Origin: Acinetobacter gerneri DSM 14967 = CIP 107464 = MTCC 9824
GTDB taxonomy: Bacteria > Pseudomonadota > Gammaproteobacteria > Pseudomonadales > Moraxellaceae
DNA length: 64,000 nt
Assembly (NCBI RefSeq): GCF_000368565.1
Contig: NZ_KB849545.1
Coordinates: 236,304 to 300,303, forward strand
Direction of reading: 5' to 3'
Positions 39,283 to 48,951 of the stretch are shown in pieces (the stretch's first letter is position 1; each line of letters opens with the position of its first letter). Position numbers and translations under genes: made by a program. The notes under the pieces were generated by a model. The model was not told the DNA's origin. It did not search any database and saw nothing but the letters and a program-made list of their open reading frames with translations.

Positions 39283-39879
39283 TTATTTCAGTTCTTTTAA
39301 TTGGCTTAATAACTCACCGAAACGATGAAATCCTTGCATTGCTCCTTCGATAATGAGCTGCTGGTCCTGCTGAGAAAAATTTGCATCATCTAGCGTTTGT
39401 TTAAAACGTTTCCATACAATTGCTCGTCCTTCAGGATATGCAGCCAGATTTCTTGCAGCAAAATCTGCGCTATAGCCAAATTTTTCTTGTGCTGCTTTAA
39501 ATAAAAATGCCGCGCCAAGCGTTGATCCTTCAGATACATAAATCCAGCCTAAAGACTGAGGATATTGCACCGATTCTGTCGCAATCGTGCTCAGTGCAGG
39601 TTTGATTCCCAAATCCGCCAAATCTTGTAATGCCGCTTCTGAACGTCCACGAACATCTAAGTCAGGAATCAATTGTTGAACTTGTGAATCTTCATATAAA
39701 TGTTCAACATCTTTTTGAAAATAGTATTGTGAGAGTGTGAACTGTCTATAATTATCTTTATTTTCAAAAACCTCAGCCTGTGCCATCAACTCTTCCATAC
39801 GGTCATGCAAAAAAGCTGTTTCTTGCTTTAAACGTTGCATGAGACTTGTTTCCATGACTTTATCAGTTGCTGCATTCAT
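39283..39879 (-). CDS. hemO: heme oxygenase (HemO/BphO type)
   Basis: A 198-residue bacterial heme oxygenase that opens heme to biliverdin, CO and Fe2+, freeing iron in the cytoplasm. The proximal heme ligand is probably His25 (TAFLHDRMEELM). The conserved distal-helix region is GWIYVSEGSTLGAAFLFKAA, whose Gly residues let O2 bind. A strong AGGAAAAGG box precedes the ATG. It is the first gene of a run of heme-uptake genes on the minus strand and probably forms an operon with the DUF454 gene. I saw no Fur box in the 200 bp upstream, unlike its neighbours. Confidence 0.93.
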   Translation of the reverse strand: MNAATDKVMETSLMQRLKQETAFLHDRMEELMAQAEVFENKDNYRQFTLSQYYFQKDVEHLYEDSQVQQLIPDLDVRGRSEAALQDLADLGIKPALSTIATESVQYPQSLGWIYVSEGSTLGAAFLFKAAQEKFGYSADFAARNLAAYPEGRAIVWKRFKQTLDDANFSQQDQQLIIEGAMQGFHRFGELLSQLKELK

Positions 39880-40099
39880 CGCCTTTTCCTCTTTAATTGT
39901 GCTTTCTATATATGTAGACGTATAAGCAAAGCAAAATGTGCATCTTGCTCTGTAAAGAAATGTAAAACAGTATCATCGAATATTTGATTTTTTATAATGT
40001 GATCCAGAATCATATGGGATCAATTGGCAATAGGTCTTTCTCTTGCTTATGCGAAAGAGTTAGATACAATCATTGAGGATCATTTGATATCAAATGTAT

Positions 40100-40318
40100 T
40101 TAAGGAAAATCAGCTGGAATAAGCAAATTTGCGAGGAAGAATAGAATGACCGCTAATATAAAAAAATAGAGTGATGTTTTTCTATTTACATTTTTACAGT
40201 ATTTAATGATGTGAAAAATGGAAGGATTAATTAAAATCAATAGAGCGAACACTAAACTGAAAAGTGATACATACCCAACTATTAAGAATGCATACCATTG
40301 AAATGATTCAATTTGCAT
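40100..40318 (-). CDS. small two-helix membrane protein, unknown
   Basis: A 72-residue protein with two hydrophobic helices (about residues 8-32 and 49-66) separated by a short basic loop (KYCKNVNRKTS). I recognise no family. It lies alone between hemO and a lipoprotein gene, on the same strand. Its hydrophobic pattern suggests a real protein, but no other evidence supports it and no Shine-Dalgarno site stands out. Confidence 0.45.
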   Translation of the reverse strand: MQIESFQWYAFLIVGYVSLFSLVFALLILINPSIFHIIKYCKNVNRKTSLYFFILAVILFFLANLLIPADFP

Positions 40319-40521
40319 AAAAATTCCTTAGTTAATCAAACGATCAAGAAAACCTTTGTTATTTGAATCTAAAATTATTTTTCCATTTTTATACACTATA
40401 TATTTGATAAACATAATTTTACTGTTTTAATTTTTCTTTTAAATCAAACATTTCCGATCAAAGAGATGTCTTTTAATCGCATCTCTTAAAATATACCTAC
40501 ACCATCCTTTTACTCAAAAGC

Positions 40522-41139
40522 CTAATCATCATATTTGGTCAAAGTATAAGAACGCTCAGGCGCGACATGCCCTGCGGCAAAGAAAGCGATATTCTCAGGA
40601 GAACCCCTTAAGATTTTTTCACGCTTCATTTGAATGGTTTGGTCATCTTTGACGTTGTAATAGAAATTTACACCCTCAGCACGATGCACAATAATCTCAT
40701 TGGTTTCAGCATTATATTCCCAAGTATCTTGATGGTTATAATCAGAAACTACAGGTGCTTCTGCGCCTGAAATATCATTGCTCACTCGTCCAAAATACAC
40801 AAAGGTGCGATATGCAGATCCATCAGGTAGCAGATTGATAATAAATTCTGCATTACCATCTTTACACTTTGCAAATAAATCATAGCAACTCATCTGGGTG
40901 TGATAACGCCCTGCATAACGACGATCAAGCACTTTGACCACTTTGACTTCATTGGTCGCTGTCGCAGGCAAAGTCGCTTGGCCAGCAACATCACGTAGCT
41001 TAACCCCATCTTCGGGATTAGATGTACTTGTTGCAGCAACATTCTGATTTGCTTTATTTGACATATCATCGCTACAAGCACCAAGTGCAAATACAATGAA
41101 CGCGCCTAGAATGAGAGAATAAATAGGAGAATTACGCAT
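40522..41139 (-). CDS. lipoprotein of unknown function
   Basis: A 205-residue lipoprotein: N-terminal signal with lipobox LGACSD, so Cys21 is the probable lipidated residue. The linker is low in complexity (KANQNVAATSTSNPEDG). The mature domain contains VLDRRYAGRYHTQMSCYDLF, CKDGNAEFIINLLPDGSAYR and ETNEIIVHRAEGVNFYYNVK, which looks like a small beta-rich fold related to copper-resistance NlpE/lipocalin-type domains; I cannot assign it. The YAGRYH...SC..LFAKC part has two further cysteines that may pair. It is monocistronic. Confidence 0.75.
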   Translation of the reverse strand: MRNSPIYSLILGAFIVFALGACSDDMSNKANQNVAATSTSNPEDGVKLRDVAGQATLPATATNEVKVVKVLDRRYAGRYHTQMSCYDLFAKCKDGNAEFIINLLPDGSAYRTFVYFGRVSNDISGAEAPVVSDYNHQDTWEYNAETNEIIVHRAEGVNFYYNVKDDQTIQMKREKILRGSPENIAFFAAGHVAPERSYTLTKYDD

Positions 41140-41468
41140 CGAAGCTAATAGATAACCTAAGAACGAAAATTAATTCAAAAAATGCAAAATTTTAAAAATC
41201 TGAGTTTGCATAATTTTTTACTATGATAGTATTTTTTATACTAAGCACATAATTTTCCTCAGCTCTTTTTACAAAAGTATAAAAAAAATACATGTTTTGA
41301 TATCATGAATAAATCGTGTAGGCTTTTTTACATGGGCTCAACAAAATGCTTTTTTACACGGCTTTTATTTTCCCAAAAAAGCACTATATATTCATTATGA
41401 GTGAATTAATTTGAACTCGATGAATGTGAATTTTCACTTTTTATTATTGGTTTTTTAAGGAGACCTCA
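41140..41468. other. divergent intergenic region before the PspC gene
   Basis: 329 bp, AT-rich, no gene seen. Two short direct copies of GCTTTTTTACA (followed by TGG and CGG) occur near 41322 and 41350. Promoters for the lipoprotein (minus) and PspC gene (plus) must lie here. Confidence 0.5.
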
Positions 41469-41735
41469 ATGACCAAATCAGGTTTATATCGTTCTAACCG
41501 ACAACATATGATCGCCGGTGTTATGGGCGGTATTGCTGAACATTTTGGTTGGAATGCAAACTTACTTCGTCTGATCTTCGTGATTGTTTCATGTATGAGT
41601 GCGGCTTTTCCTGGGATCTTGGTGTATTTAATTTTATGGTTCGTTATGCCAAAAAGAGAAAATTCTCCTCTTGATGCGCCTTATAACGATCAACGCCCGA
41701 TGCGTACTGTAAATCAAGATCAATATCATCACTAA
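41469..41735 (+). CDS. PspC-domain membrane protein
   Basis: An 88-residue protein with a single PspC domain: GLYRSNRQHMIAGVMGGIAE, HFGWNANLLRLIFVI, and a hydrophobic helix through VYLILWFVMPKRE. In E. coli, PspC helps turn on the phage-shock response at the inner membrane; stand-alone PspC-domain proteins like this one occur widely and need not belong to a psp operon. No pspA, B or F lies nearby. A good AAGGAG box precedes the ATG. The polar C-terminal tail is unique. Confidence 0.85.
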   Translation: MTKSGLYRSNRQHMIAGVMGGIAEHFGWNANLLRLIFVIVSCMSAAFPGILVYLILWFVMPKRENSPLDAPYNDQRPMRTVNQDQYHH

Positions 41736-41821
41736 AATGTGCCAAACGATGATCATTTAGAGATCAAAATACGTTTAGCTTTGATGATTGATAAAAATTT
41801 CTCCCCGTTCCTAAAGCAAAA

Positions 41822-41857
41822 AAAGCGATGAATATCATCATTCATCGCTTTATATTT
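41822..41857. terminator. bidirectional terminator between the PspC and HPP genes
   Basis: AAAGCGATGAAT, loop ATCATC, ATTCATCGCTTT: a 12-bp perfect stem with flanking A/T runs, between convergent genes. Confidence 0.85.
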
Positions 41858-41891
41858 TTCAAAGTATTATCAATACATACCGCTCTAAAGC

Positions 41892-42995
41892 TTAGAGTTG
41901 TATGGCCACACTTAATTGTTTCTGTAAAACCGCAATCATATCTGCCCGACTGATGATACCAACCAATTTTCCATCATCAATCACAGGGATATAATTGAAT
42001 GATTTTTCTACAAAATATGGCACCAAATCCTGAATCGGCTGTGTAGGCCGAACGGTTACAACTTTCAAATTCATAATCTGTTTGATTTGATGTTGCCATT
42101 GCACGCCATGCTCTGCCCGTTTAAACCATTCGACTACATCATAAAGTGCAAGCGTTCCCACCAATTTATCTTGTGTATCAACTACAGGCAAACTCATCAA
42201 ATTGACCGCCTTAAATTTGTCTAATGCCTGATGAATATCATCTTGTTCATTTAAACAAATCACATCTTTGGTCATGATGTCTTGGCACAGATAACTGGTG
42301 CTCGTGCGAGCATTGGCTTTTTCCTGCGCTTCTAAAATGATTTTTTGCAGGTCATATTCACTAATATCTAATAATTCAGTGTGTTGCTCTAATACTTCAT
42401 GAATATCTTTGGGTTGAATCGTGACTTTTTGCGTTGGTGTAGGATCTTTGGAGCGTTGATTGATTTGTGCCACTTGGGGGTATTGTTTTCCTAGCATACG
42501 GTTAAACAATATCGCGCAGCCTAGCAATAGAACCGAATTTAAAAGCACTGGATAAAATATAAAATGATAACCAAGCTGATGTACCGCATCCCCTCCTAAA
42601 ACAGCTGTAATCGCGACAGCACCACTTGGTGGATGGAGTGAATCTGTAGTCATCATCAAAAATATCGACAATGCGACAGCCAAGCTAAATGCTTCGGTCA
42701 AATTAGGTATATACAAAGCACAAGTCACACCAATAATGCCAGCAATAATATTGCCAACGATCATGTTCCAAGGCTGTGCCAAAGGACTCGCAGGAACTGC
42801 AAATAACAATACTGATGAAGCCCCCATCGGAGCGATATACCAAGCATTGAAGCCGCCTAGCGCATACCAACTCATCAACGATGAAATCACCAGACCAAGT
42901 AATGCACCTAGACCACAGAGCAAGCGCTCTTTTAGAGGTAAAACTTTAAAATTGGGTTTGAGTATATTGAGCCATTGAAGGGGTGTATCAGACAC
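41892..42995 (-). CDS. HPP-family membrane protein with C-terminal CBS pair
   Basis: A 367-residue protein. The N-terminal half (about residues 20-170) is an HPP domain with four membrane helices and the signature DSLHPPSGAVAITAVLGGDA. The C-terminal half has two CBS motifs (CQDIMTKDVICLNEQDDIHQ and VVTVRPTQPIQDLVPYFVEK), each ending in an IPVIDDGKLVGIISRAD-like strand that binds adenosine nucleotides. HPP proteins have been linked to nitrite transport in plastids and cyanobacteria. The CBS pair probably gates transport in response to ATP/AMP. Substrate in this organism is unknown. It is alone between a terminator and a 434-bp gene-free gap. Confidence 0.87.
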   Translation of the reverse strand: MSDTPLQWLNILKPNFKVLPLKERLLCGLGALLGLVISSLMSWYALGGFNAWYIAPMGASSVLLFAVPASPLAQPWNMIVGNIIAGIIGVTCALYIPNLTEAFSLAVALSIFLMMTTDSLHPPSGAVAITAVLGGDAVHQLGYHFIFYPVLLNSVLLLGCAILFNRMLGKQYPQVAQINQRSKDPTPTQKVTIQPKDIHEVLEQHTELLDISEYDLQKIILEAQEKANARTSTSYLCQDIMTKDVICLNEQDDIHQALDKFKAVNLMSLPVVDTQDKLVGTLALYDVVEWFKRAEHGVQWQHQIKQIMNLKVVTVRPTQPIQDLVPYFVEKSFNYIPVIDDGKLVGIISRADMIAVLQKQLSVAIQL

Positions 42996-43462
42996 AATTT
43001 TCCTTTGCTTTGAAGCATAAAATTGTGTGAATTATACCTTTATGTTGGTATAAGATGCATTGATTATATATCTTTTATTGATGAGTTTTTTTGTTTGATT
43101 TTCTTTTTTTAATTTGTATATTCATTAAGCTATTTAGCATGTTTTTTATATGTCTATCAAAGCCAGAACTCGTACCGAAGATAGCCAAATTCTTTGAGGG
43201 GTTAGATATTCTCTAGAATGTATCTGGATCTTATCGATTCATTTGATAGTCATTTTTATACAATGACTTGGCTTGCTTGTGAAAACTATCAACCACCATA
43301 GTGTTAATACCGTCTAAATTTATTTCTTAAATTTTCGATCTACGCATTGACCATAAATATCATAAATTTAGGTTTACCTATAAAGATTTGTTGCAATCAA
43401 TAGGCTAGGAATCATTAGAATTTTCAAGTATGGTTCGCTCATTATCTATTCGAATTATAAAA
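42996..43462. other. gene-free region of about 470 bp
   Basis: AT-rich DNA without a credible gene, RNA or terminator that I can support. It should contain the HPP gene's promoter and that of the frameshifted membrane-protein gene. Confidence 0.5.
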
Positions 43463-43875
43463 ATGAAACTTCAATATAGCAAAGAACATATCTTTAAGGG
43501 ATTGTTGCTTGCACCACTTCCTTTGTTATTGTTTTCAGCTATTGTTTTTATTATCGCCAATCATCAATTTAGTTTGTACGAAATCGCTGTTGCCTTCTTC
43601 GGACACAGTCTGGCTTATATCGCATATTGTATTTTAACGATTCCTTTCTCTTTTGTGATTTCACTCTTTCTTATTCAAATGCACTCAACTTACTAACAAT
43701 TTGTATTTTTTCAATGTTATTTTCAACACTGTTCTTTTTACTACTCGGTTGGGCACATACTGGCAATATTACAGTGCAATGGTGGGAATCTTTTTACAAT
43801 CCTTTATCCATTTGCATAACTTTAATTCCAGGGATTTGTTATTGGTTTTTTTTGAAAAAATTAACAGGCAAATAA
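43463..43875 (+). pseudogene. frameshifted membrane protein, first of three tandem paralogues
   Basis: Two overlapping frames together encode one protein. The first (from 43463, in-frame ATG also at 43430) gives MKLQYSKEHIFKGLLLAPLP and two helices, then stops at 43694-43696. The second, in the frame one base earlier, continues LNLLTICIFSMLFSTLFFLL, then WAHTGNITVQWWESFYN and a last helix ending at 43875. Joined near 43670-43690, they give about 135 residues with the same layout and the LLLAP motif found in the next two genes. A single-base deletion explains the break. Sequencing error, or a functional split, cannot be excluded. Confidence 0.65.
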
Positions 43876-44017
43876 ATTGCCCGTTTAAGCCTGAATATAT
43901 TTAAAACTTGGTTTATCCAATAAAATTAGCTTAAAATATCACGATAACATACTAAATTATAATCATTTTAAATTTTAACTTTGGATTTTAAAGCGCATTC
44001 ATTTTGGGGAATGAACA

Positions 44018-44503
44018 ATGTTTCAAATCATCTTCCGTGATTTAAAAAATACAAATATAGATATTGTAAAAAACCTATTATTGGCTCCAGTTGGGGCAAT
44101 GATTATTATTATTCATGTCGTGATGCTTTGGGCAATATTTCAAATCTTGCTTGGACTGATTTTAAGTTTAATTTTCACATTCTTTAGTTTTAGCTTGATC
44201 ATATTTGCTGTATATCTCATTTTTATTTTCCCTTTTCTGTTATTTATTCAATTGATTTTAAATCATTTTAAGATTTTTAGTCTCTTTAGCATTGCTCTCT
44301 GCTGTATCGCTTTAACTCTTGCTTTCGCCTATATCACGTTTAGTCTATCTGACAATCTTGAAAAAAGCTTTCAAACCAACCTATTTTTGATCTCATTTTT
44401 TTCTGTCCCTACAGCAATTGCAAATGGATATCTCGCTTATCAGGCTTATTTAAAGCAAGAAAGCAGGCAAATCAGATCATTCATAAGAAATAGAAAATAT
44501 TAG
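44018..44503 (+). CDS. four-helix membrane protein, second of three tandem paralogues
   Basis: A 161-residue inner-membrane protein with four hydrophobic helices. An N-terminal cytoplasmic part ends in DIVKNLLLAPVGAMIIII, matching the NLLLAP/GLLLAP motif of its neighbours, and the last loop carries SDNLEKSFQTN, comparable to SDIGLS in the third paralogue. The C-terminal tail is basic (RQIRSFIRNRKY). A GGGGA box precedes the ATG. I do not recognise the family. It is the middle gene of three alike genes ahead of glyQ, which suggests tandem duplication and divergence. Confidence 0.65.
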   Translation: MFQIIFRDLKNTNIDIVKNLLLAPVGAMIIIIHVVMLWAIFQILLGLILSLIFTFFSFSLIIFAVYLIFIFPFLLFIQLILNHFKIFSLFSIALCCIALTLAFAYITFSLSDNLEKSFQTNLFLISFFSVPTAIANGYLAYQAYLKQESRQIRSFIRNRKY

Positions 44504-44633
44504 TTCATCCAAACTGACTGAGACTTATCTTTTTTCATGCTATTTTTATTTATATCTCTAACTTATTTATTGATTAAGATATTCAAATTCCCCTATTCTA
44601 AAGATCAATTTAAAACAATAAACAAGTCTATAA

Positions 44634-45098
44634 ATGCTCACTCAATTCCTCCAACTTTTCAGAAACCTAAAAAAACATCTGAATGTTTCGATAGAGGATA
44701 TTAGCCACAATTTACTGCTTGCTCCCCTCTATACTGCACTTGTTGCATATCCGCTGCTATGTGCTTACTTTTTTTTCATCATTGAATATCCTACAACTGA
44801 ATTATTTAAACTGATTGTCTCCGTTCTACTATTTTTAGTCATTGTCTTTTTAGTCTATTTAACTTTTGTTTATGTATTTGCACATCTATCTCAAACCTTT
44901 TTATTACGTAAAAAATGTCTCAATTTTTATACAACGCTAGCAAGTGCTTTTGTGATTCTTGCGCTGTATTCAACTCTATTGACATGGAACCTATCTGACA
45001 TAGGTCTATCTGTTCTTTTTTTTAGTTTGTTCGCAGTTCCTATTGTGATCACTTATTGGGTTTTACTTTTTAGAGCACATCAAAAAAACTCAAAATGA
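44634..45098 (+). CDS. four-helix membrane protein, third of three tandem paralogues
   Basis: A 154-residue protein with four helices. It shares with the two upstream genes the charged N-terminus followed by [20 protein letters not shown], a central hydrophobic pair, and a C-terminal half [20 protein letters not shown]. Identity to the second paralogue is modest, so the duplication is old. Function unknown. It ends about 95 bp before the glyQ start, and no terminator was noticed between them, so glyQS could receive some of its transcription. The start is the first ATG; no strong ribosome-binding site. Confidence 0.6.
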   Translation: MLTQFLQLFRNLKKHLNVSIEDISHNLLLAPLYTALVAYPLLCAYFFFIIEYPTTELFKLIVSVLLFLVIVFLVYLTFVYVFAHLSQTFLLRKKCLNFYTTLASAFVILALYSTLLTWNLSDIGLSVLFFSLFAVPIVITYWVLLFRAHQKNSK

Positions 45099-45192
45099 AC
45101 TGGGCACAATTTTATTGACTAACCTTTGCCACACTCCCCCAAAATCCTTATACTTAGAAGCAATTTTTTCTAATACTTATAGTGGATGCTGC

Positions 45193-46179
45193 ATGAGTCG
45201 CGCCATATCGCATATTGATACATTCCAAGGCTTAATTCTTGCCTTACAAAACTACTGGGCTGAACAAGGTTGCGTCGTGTTACAACCTTACGATATGGAG
45301 ATGGGTGCAGGGACATTCCACACTGCAACTTTCCTACGTGCGCTCGGGCCTGAAACATGGAACGCAGCTTATGTGCAACCATCACGTCGCCCTAAAGATG
45401 GTCGTTATGGTGAAAATCCAAACCGTTTACAACACTATTACCAGTTCCAAGTAGTCCTTAAACCAAACCCAGACAATATCCAACAGCTTTATTTAGATTC
45501 ATTAAAAGCCATTGGTATTGATCCTTTGGTACATGATATCCGTTTTGTAGAAGACAACTGGGAATCACCTACCCTTGGCGCTTGGGGCTTAGGTTGGGAA
45601 GTTTGGCTCAATGGTATGGAAGTGACACAGTTCACCTATTTCCAACAAGTCGGTGGTGTTGAATGTTACCCAGTGACTGGTGAAATCACATACGGCTTAG
45701 AGCGTTTGGCAATGTATCTACAAGGCGTAGATTCTGTTTACGATCTTGTTTGGACCAAAGGTCAGTTTGGTACAGTGACTTATGGTGATGTGTTCCATCA
45801 AAATGAAGTTGAACAATCAACGTATAACTTTGAATACGCAAATGTTGAAAAAATGTTTGAGCTATTTGATTTTTATGAAGTTGAAGCCAACCGTTTAATC
45901 GAAGCAAAACTTCCTCTTCCAGCTTATGAGCAAGTAATTAAAGCATCTCATGCCTTTAACTTACTTGATGCACGTGGTGCGATTTCAGTAACTGAACGTC
46001 AGCGTTATATTTTACGTGTACGTACTTTGGCACGTTCTATTGCACAAAGTTATGTTCATGCTCGTGCGGAACTTGGTTTCCCTATGGCTGAACCACATTT
46101 ACGTGATGAAGTATTGGCACAGCTTAAAGCTCAGGCGGAAAGCGATGCTGCAAAAAATGCAAAAGAGGAGAATAAATAA
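45193..46179 (+). CDS. glyQ: glycyl-tRNA synthetase alpha subunit
   Basis: A 328-residue alpha subunit of the bacterial alpha2beta2 glycyl-tRNA synthetase; it binds glycine and ATP to make glycyl-adenylate. Highly conserved segments: [67 protein letters not shown]. The ATG at 45193 begins the family N-terminus. Upstream codons from 45115 have no counterpart. The C-terminus is somewhat longer than in E. coli (303 residues), with an Ala/Glu-rich tail. Its stop overlaps glyS by one base, so the two subunits are made together. Confidence 0.97.
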   Translation: MSRAISHIDTFQGLILALQNYWAEQGCVVLQPYDMEMGAGTFHTATFLRALGPETWNAAYVQPSRRPKDGRYGENPNRLQHYYQFQVVLKPNPDNIQQLYLDSLKAIGIDPLVHDIRFVEDNWESPTLGAWGLGWEVWLNGMEVTQFTYFQQVGGVECYPVTGEITYGLERLAMYLQGVDSVYDLVWTKGQFGTVTYGDVFHQNEVEQSTYNFEYANVEKMFELFDFYEVEANRLIEAKLPLPAYEQVIKASHAFNLLDARGAISVTERQRYILRVRTLARSIAQSYVHARAELGFPMAEPHLRDEVLAQLKAQAESDAAKNAKEENK

Positions 46180-48248
46180 TGTCTAAACATACAGTTTTAT
46201 TCGAACTCGGTTGTGAAGAATTACCACCTAAAAGCCTAAAAAACTTACGTGATGCATTAAAAACAGAAACTGTAAAAGGCTTAAATGATGCAGGTCTTGC
46301 ATTTGATAGCGTTGAAGCTTATGCAGCTCCACGTCGTTTAGCATTAAAAATAATCAATGTTGATGGCGCACAAGCAGACACTCAAAAACGCTTCGACGGC
46401 CCTGCTGTTCAAGCTGCTTATGATAGCGAAGGCAAACCAACTAAAGCACTTGAAGGCTTTATGCGTGGTCAAGGCATTACTGTAGATCAAGTTTCTACTT
46501 TCCAAGCGGGTAAAGTTGAAAAAGTTTGTTATTTAAAAGATGTGAAAGGTCAAAGCCTAGATGCTTTACTTCCACAAATTTTGCAACATGCTTTAGATAA
46601 CTTGCCGATTGCAAAACGTATGCGTTCTGCAGCAAGCCGCACTGAGTTTGTACGTCCAGTAAAATGGGTAGTCTTGTTAAAAGATGATCAAATCATCAAT
46701 GCAACGATTCAAGATCATCAAGCTGGCAATGTGACTTATGGTCATCGTTTCCATGCGCCTGAAGCAATTACGCTAAATACTGCAAATGACTATTTAGATG
46801 CATTGCGTAAAGCCCATGTGATTGCTGATTTTGAAGAGCGTCAAGCGATTATTGATCAACAAGTTAAAGCTTTGGCTGATGAAGTTAATGCGACTGCGAT
46901 CGTACCAAGTGATTTACGTGATGAAGTAACCGCATTGGTTGAATGGCCTGTTGCGCTTCGTGCAAGCTTTGAAGAGCGTTTCTTAGCGGTGCCTCAAGAA
47001 GCATTGATCACAACTATGCAAGACAACCAAAAGTACTTCTGCTTGGTTGATAGCAACAACAAACTACAACCGTATTTCATTACCGTTTCAAATATTGAGT
47101 CTAAAGATCCAACTCAAATTATCGAAGGTAATGAAAAAGTCGTTCGTCCACGTTTGTCAGATGCAGAGTTTTTCTTTTTGCAAGATCAAAAACAACCGCT
47201 TGCATCTCGTAAAGAAAAATTGGCAAATATGGTGTTCCAAGCTGAACTCGGTACACTTTGGGATAAATCAACACGTATTGCTAAACTTGCAGTTGCATTA
47301 TCACCAATCACAGGTGCAAATGCTGCTGATGCTGAAAAAGCTGCCCTGCTTGCAAAATGTGATTTGACCTCTGAGCTTGTCGGGGAATTCCCTGAACTTC
47401 AAGGGATCGCAGGGACTTATTATGCTCGCCTTGAGGGTGAGAATCATGAAGTTTCTGAAGCACTAGGCGAACAATATTTACCTAAATTTGCGGGTGATGT
47501 TTTACCACAAACCAAAACAGGTACAACGATTGCGCTCGCTGACCGTTTAGATACTTTGGTGGGTATTTTTGGTATTGGTCAAGCACCTACAGGTTCTAAA
47601 GATCCATTTGCATTACGTCGTTCTGCGATTGGTATCTTGCGTTTAGTCACTGAAAATGACCTTGATGTTTCAATTGAACAATTAATTGATCTAGCATTGG
47701 GTGCTTATGGTGACGTGATCAAAGATCATGACAAAACTCGTGCTGACGCAGTTGCCTTCCTTGAAGGTCGTTACCGTGCAAAATATGAAGACCAAGGCGT
47801 TGCAGTTGACGTGATTCAAGCAGTTCAAGCACTTTCTCCAAAATCACCAGTGGATTTTGATAAACGTGTAAATGCTGTTAATCATTTCCGTGACTTGTCT
47901 GAAGCTGCTGCACTTGCTGCTGCAAACAAACGTGTTGCCAATATCTTGGCTAAAGAAGCAACTCCAACAGGTGATGTTGTAGAAGCGAACTTGGTTGAAG
48001 ATGCTGAAAAAGCGCTTTATGCAGAAATTAAAGCAGTGAAACCTGTCATCGAGCCTTTATTGGCTGCTAAAGACTATACAGCTGCTCTATCTCAACTTGC
48101 TGCGCTTCGTGCACCAATCGATGCATTCTTTGATAATGTCATGGTGATGGCTGATGATGCTGAATTGAAAGCAAACCGTTTACGTTTGTTGGCTCAAATT
48201 CGTGCATTATTTACCAGTATTGCGGATATTTCAGTATTGCAGCACTAA
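46179..48248 (+). CDS. glyS: glycyl-tRNA synthetase beta subunit
   Basis: A 689-residue beta subunit, the E. coli length. It recognises tRNA-Gly and is needed for aminoacylation. The N-terminus [20 protein letters not shown], the B3/4-like [20 protein letters not shown], the HD-like middle ([20 protein letters not shown], then [17 protein letters not shown]) and the C-terminal anticodon-binding domain ([20 protein letters not shown]) are all seen. It starts in the TAATG overlap with glyQ and ends at a terminator. Confidence 0.97.
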   Translation: MSKHTVLFELGCEELPPKSLKNLRDALKTETVKGLNDAGLAFDSVEAYAAPRRLALKIINVDGAQADTQKRFDGPAVQAAYDSEGKPTKALEGFMRGQGITVDQVSTFQAGKVEKVCYLKDVKGQSLDALLPQILQHALDNLPIAKRMRSAASRTEFVRPVKWVVLLKDDQIINATIQDHQAGNVTYGHRFHAPEAITLNTANDYLDALRKAHVIADFEERQAIIDQQVKALADEVNATAIVPSDLRDEVTALVEWPVALRASFEERFLAVPQEALITTMQDNQKYFCLVDSNNKLQPYFITVSNIESKDPTQIIEGNEKVVRPRLSDAEFFFLQDQKQPLASRKEKLANMVFQAELGTLWDKSTRIAKLAVALSPITGANAADAEKAALLAKCDLTSELVGEFPELQGIAGTYYARLEGENHEVSEALGEQYLPKFAGDVLPQTKTGTTIALADRLDTLVGIFGIGQAPTGSKDPFALRRSAIGILRLVTENDLDVSIEQLIDLALGAYGDVIKDHDKTRADAVAFLEGRYRAKYEDQGVAVDVIQAVQALSPKSPVDFDKRVNAVNHFRDLSEAAALAAANKRVANILAKEATPTGDVVEANLVEDAEKALYAEIKAVKPVIEPLLAAKDYTAALSQLAALRAPIDAFFDNVMVMADDAELKANRLRLLAQIRALFTSIADISVLQH

Positions 48249-48270
48249 GCTAAAGATTTGAAATAAAGTC

Positions 48271-48302
48271 AAAACCCTGCTAGAAATAGTGGGGTTTTTT
48301 AT
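48271..48302 (+). terminator. intrinsic terminator of glyQS
   Basis: AAAACCCTGCTA, loop GAAA, TAGTGGGGTTTTTT: a stem with one wobble and a T-run, 23 bp after the glyS stop. Confidence 0.85.
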
Positions 48303-48321
48303 ATGAAAATTTAGATGAATA

Positions 48322-48798
48322 ATGACAAATAAAACACCTATTAAAAACTTTTATAAAATCGATGTTTATCTTGTACTTTGCCACACTGTGCTACTCGCAC
48401 TCAGTTTTGCATTGTGGAAAATTTATCCTCATATACAAACCAAACCCGATATGAGTGGTCTATTCTTCATGATCATTTCAGTACTAGGCGGAATCATCGG
48501 GTTAATTGTTTTGGCAGTCAGCCTACCTCGTTTAGATCGAACTTTACGCCATCCCATTTTATACAAATTGTTTTTTGCGTTTATATATTGGATTTCTAGC
48601 TCGGTTATCTTGGTCTGTGTCGGTATCAGTAAGTTTTTCTTCAATAATCCATTGGTTTTAATCGTTTTTATTGTAATCTTTTTTAGCAGCCTCTATCTCT
48701 CTATCATACGTGTTGCGGATATGCGCAAAAAAGATTGGCTCATCTTGATTGGAATTTTAGCTGCTTTTATTGTCATATTTTTCTTACCAAAACTTTAA
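48322..48798 (+). CDS. four-helix membrane protein, unknown
   Basis: A 158-residue inner-membrane protein with four predicted helices (about residues 14-33, 46-66, 80-101 and a long C-terminal pair through 154). A polar loop PRLDRTLRHPILYK sits between helices two and three and RVADMRKKDW between the last two. I do not recognise its family. It starts 20 bp after the glyS terminator, so it likely has weak read-through or its own promoter in that short gap. No strong ribosome-binding site is visible. Confidence 0.6.
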   Translation: MTNKTPIKNFYKIDVYLVLCHTVLLALSFALWKIYPHIQTKPDMSGLFFMIISVLGGIIGLIVLAVSLPRLDRTLRHPILYKLFFAFIYWISSSVILVCVGISKFFFNNPLVLIVFIVIFFSSLYLSIIRVADMRKKDWLILIGILAAFIVIFFLPKL

Positions 48799-48951
48799 TG
48801 CTTGGCTTAAATAATCATTTACTCAACATTATATTTTGATGGTGACATGGACGCTTACCTTTATCGTGAATAACAACAATTGATGATGTTAAATTGTACA
48901 AAGAGTATTTTAGGAGATAACAATGTTTCGATATTTTAAGGTAGGGTGGAT

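Noticed and set aside
40003..40122. Short plus-strand frame (begins SRIIWDQLAIGLSLAYAKEL) between hemO and the next gene
   Set aside because: It reads like protein but has no usable start codon, is under 40 codons and overlaps a minus-strand gene end. Possibly a gene remnant, not supportable.
43140..43420. Possible transposase remnant upstream of the frameshifted membrane gene
   Set aside because: I looked for transposase motifs on both strands and found none; left as gene-free DNA.
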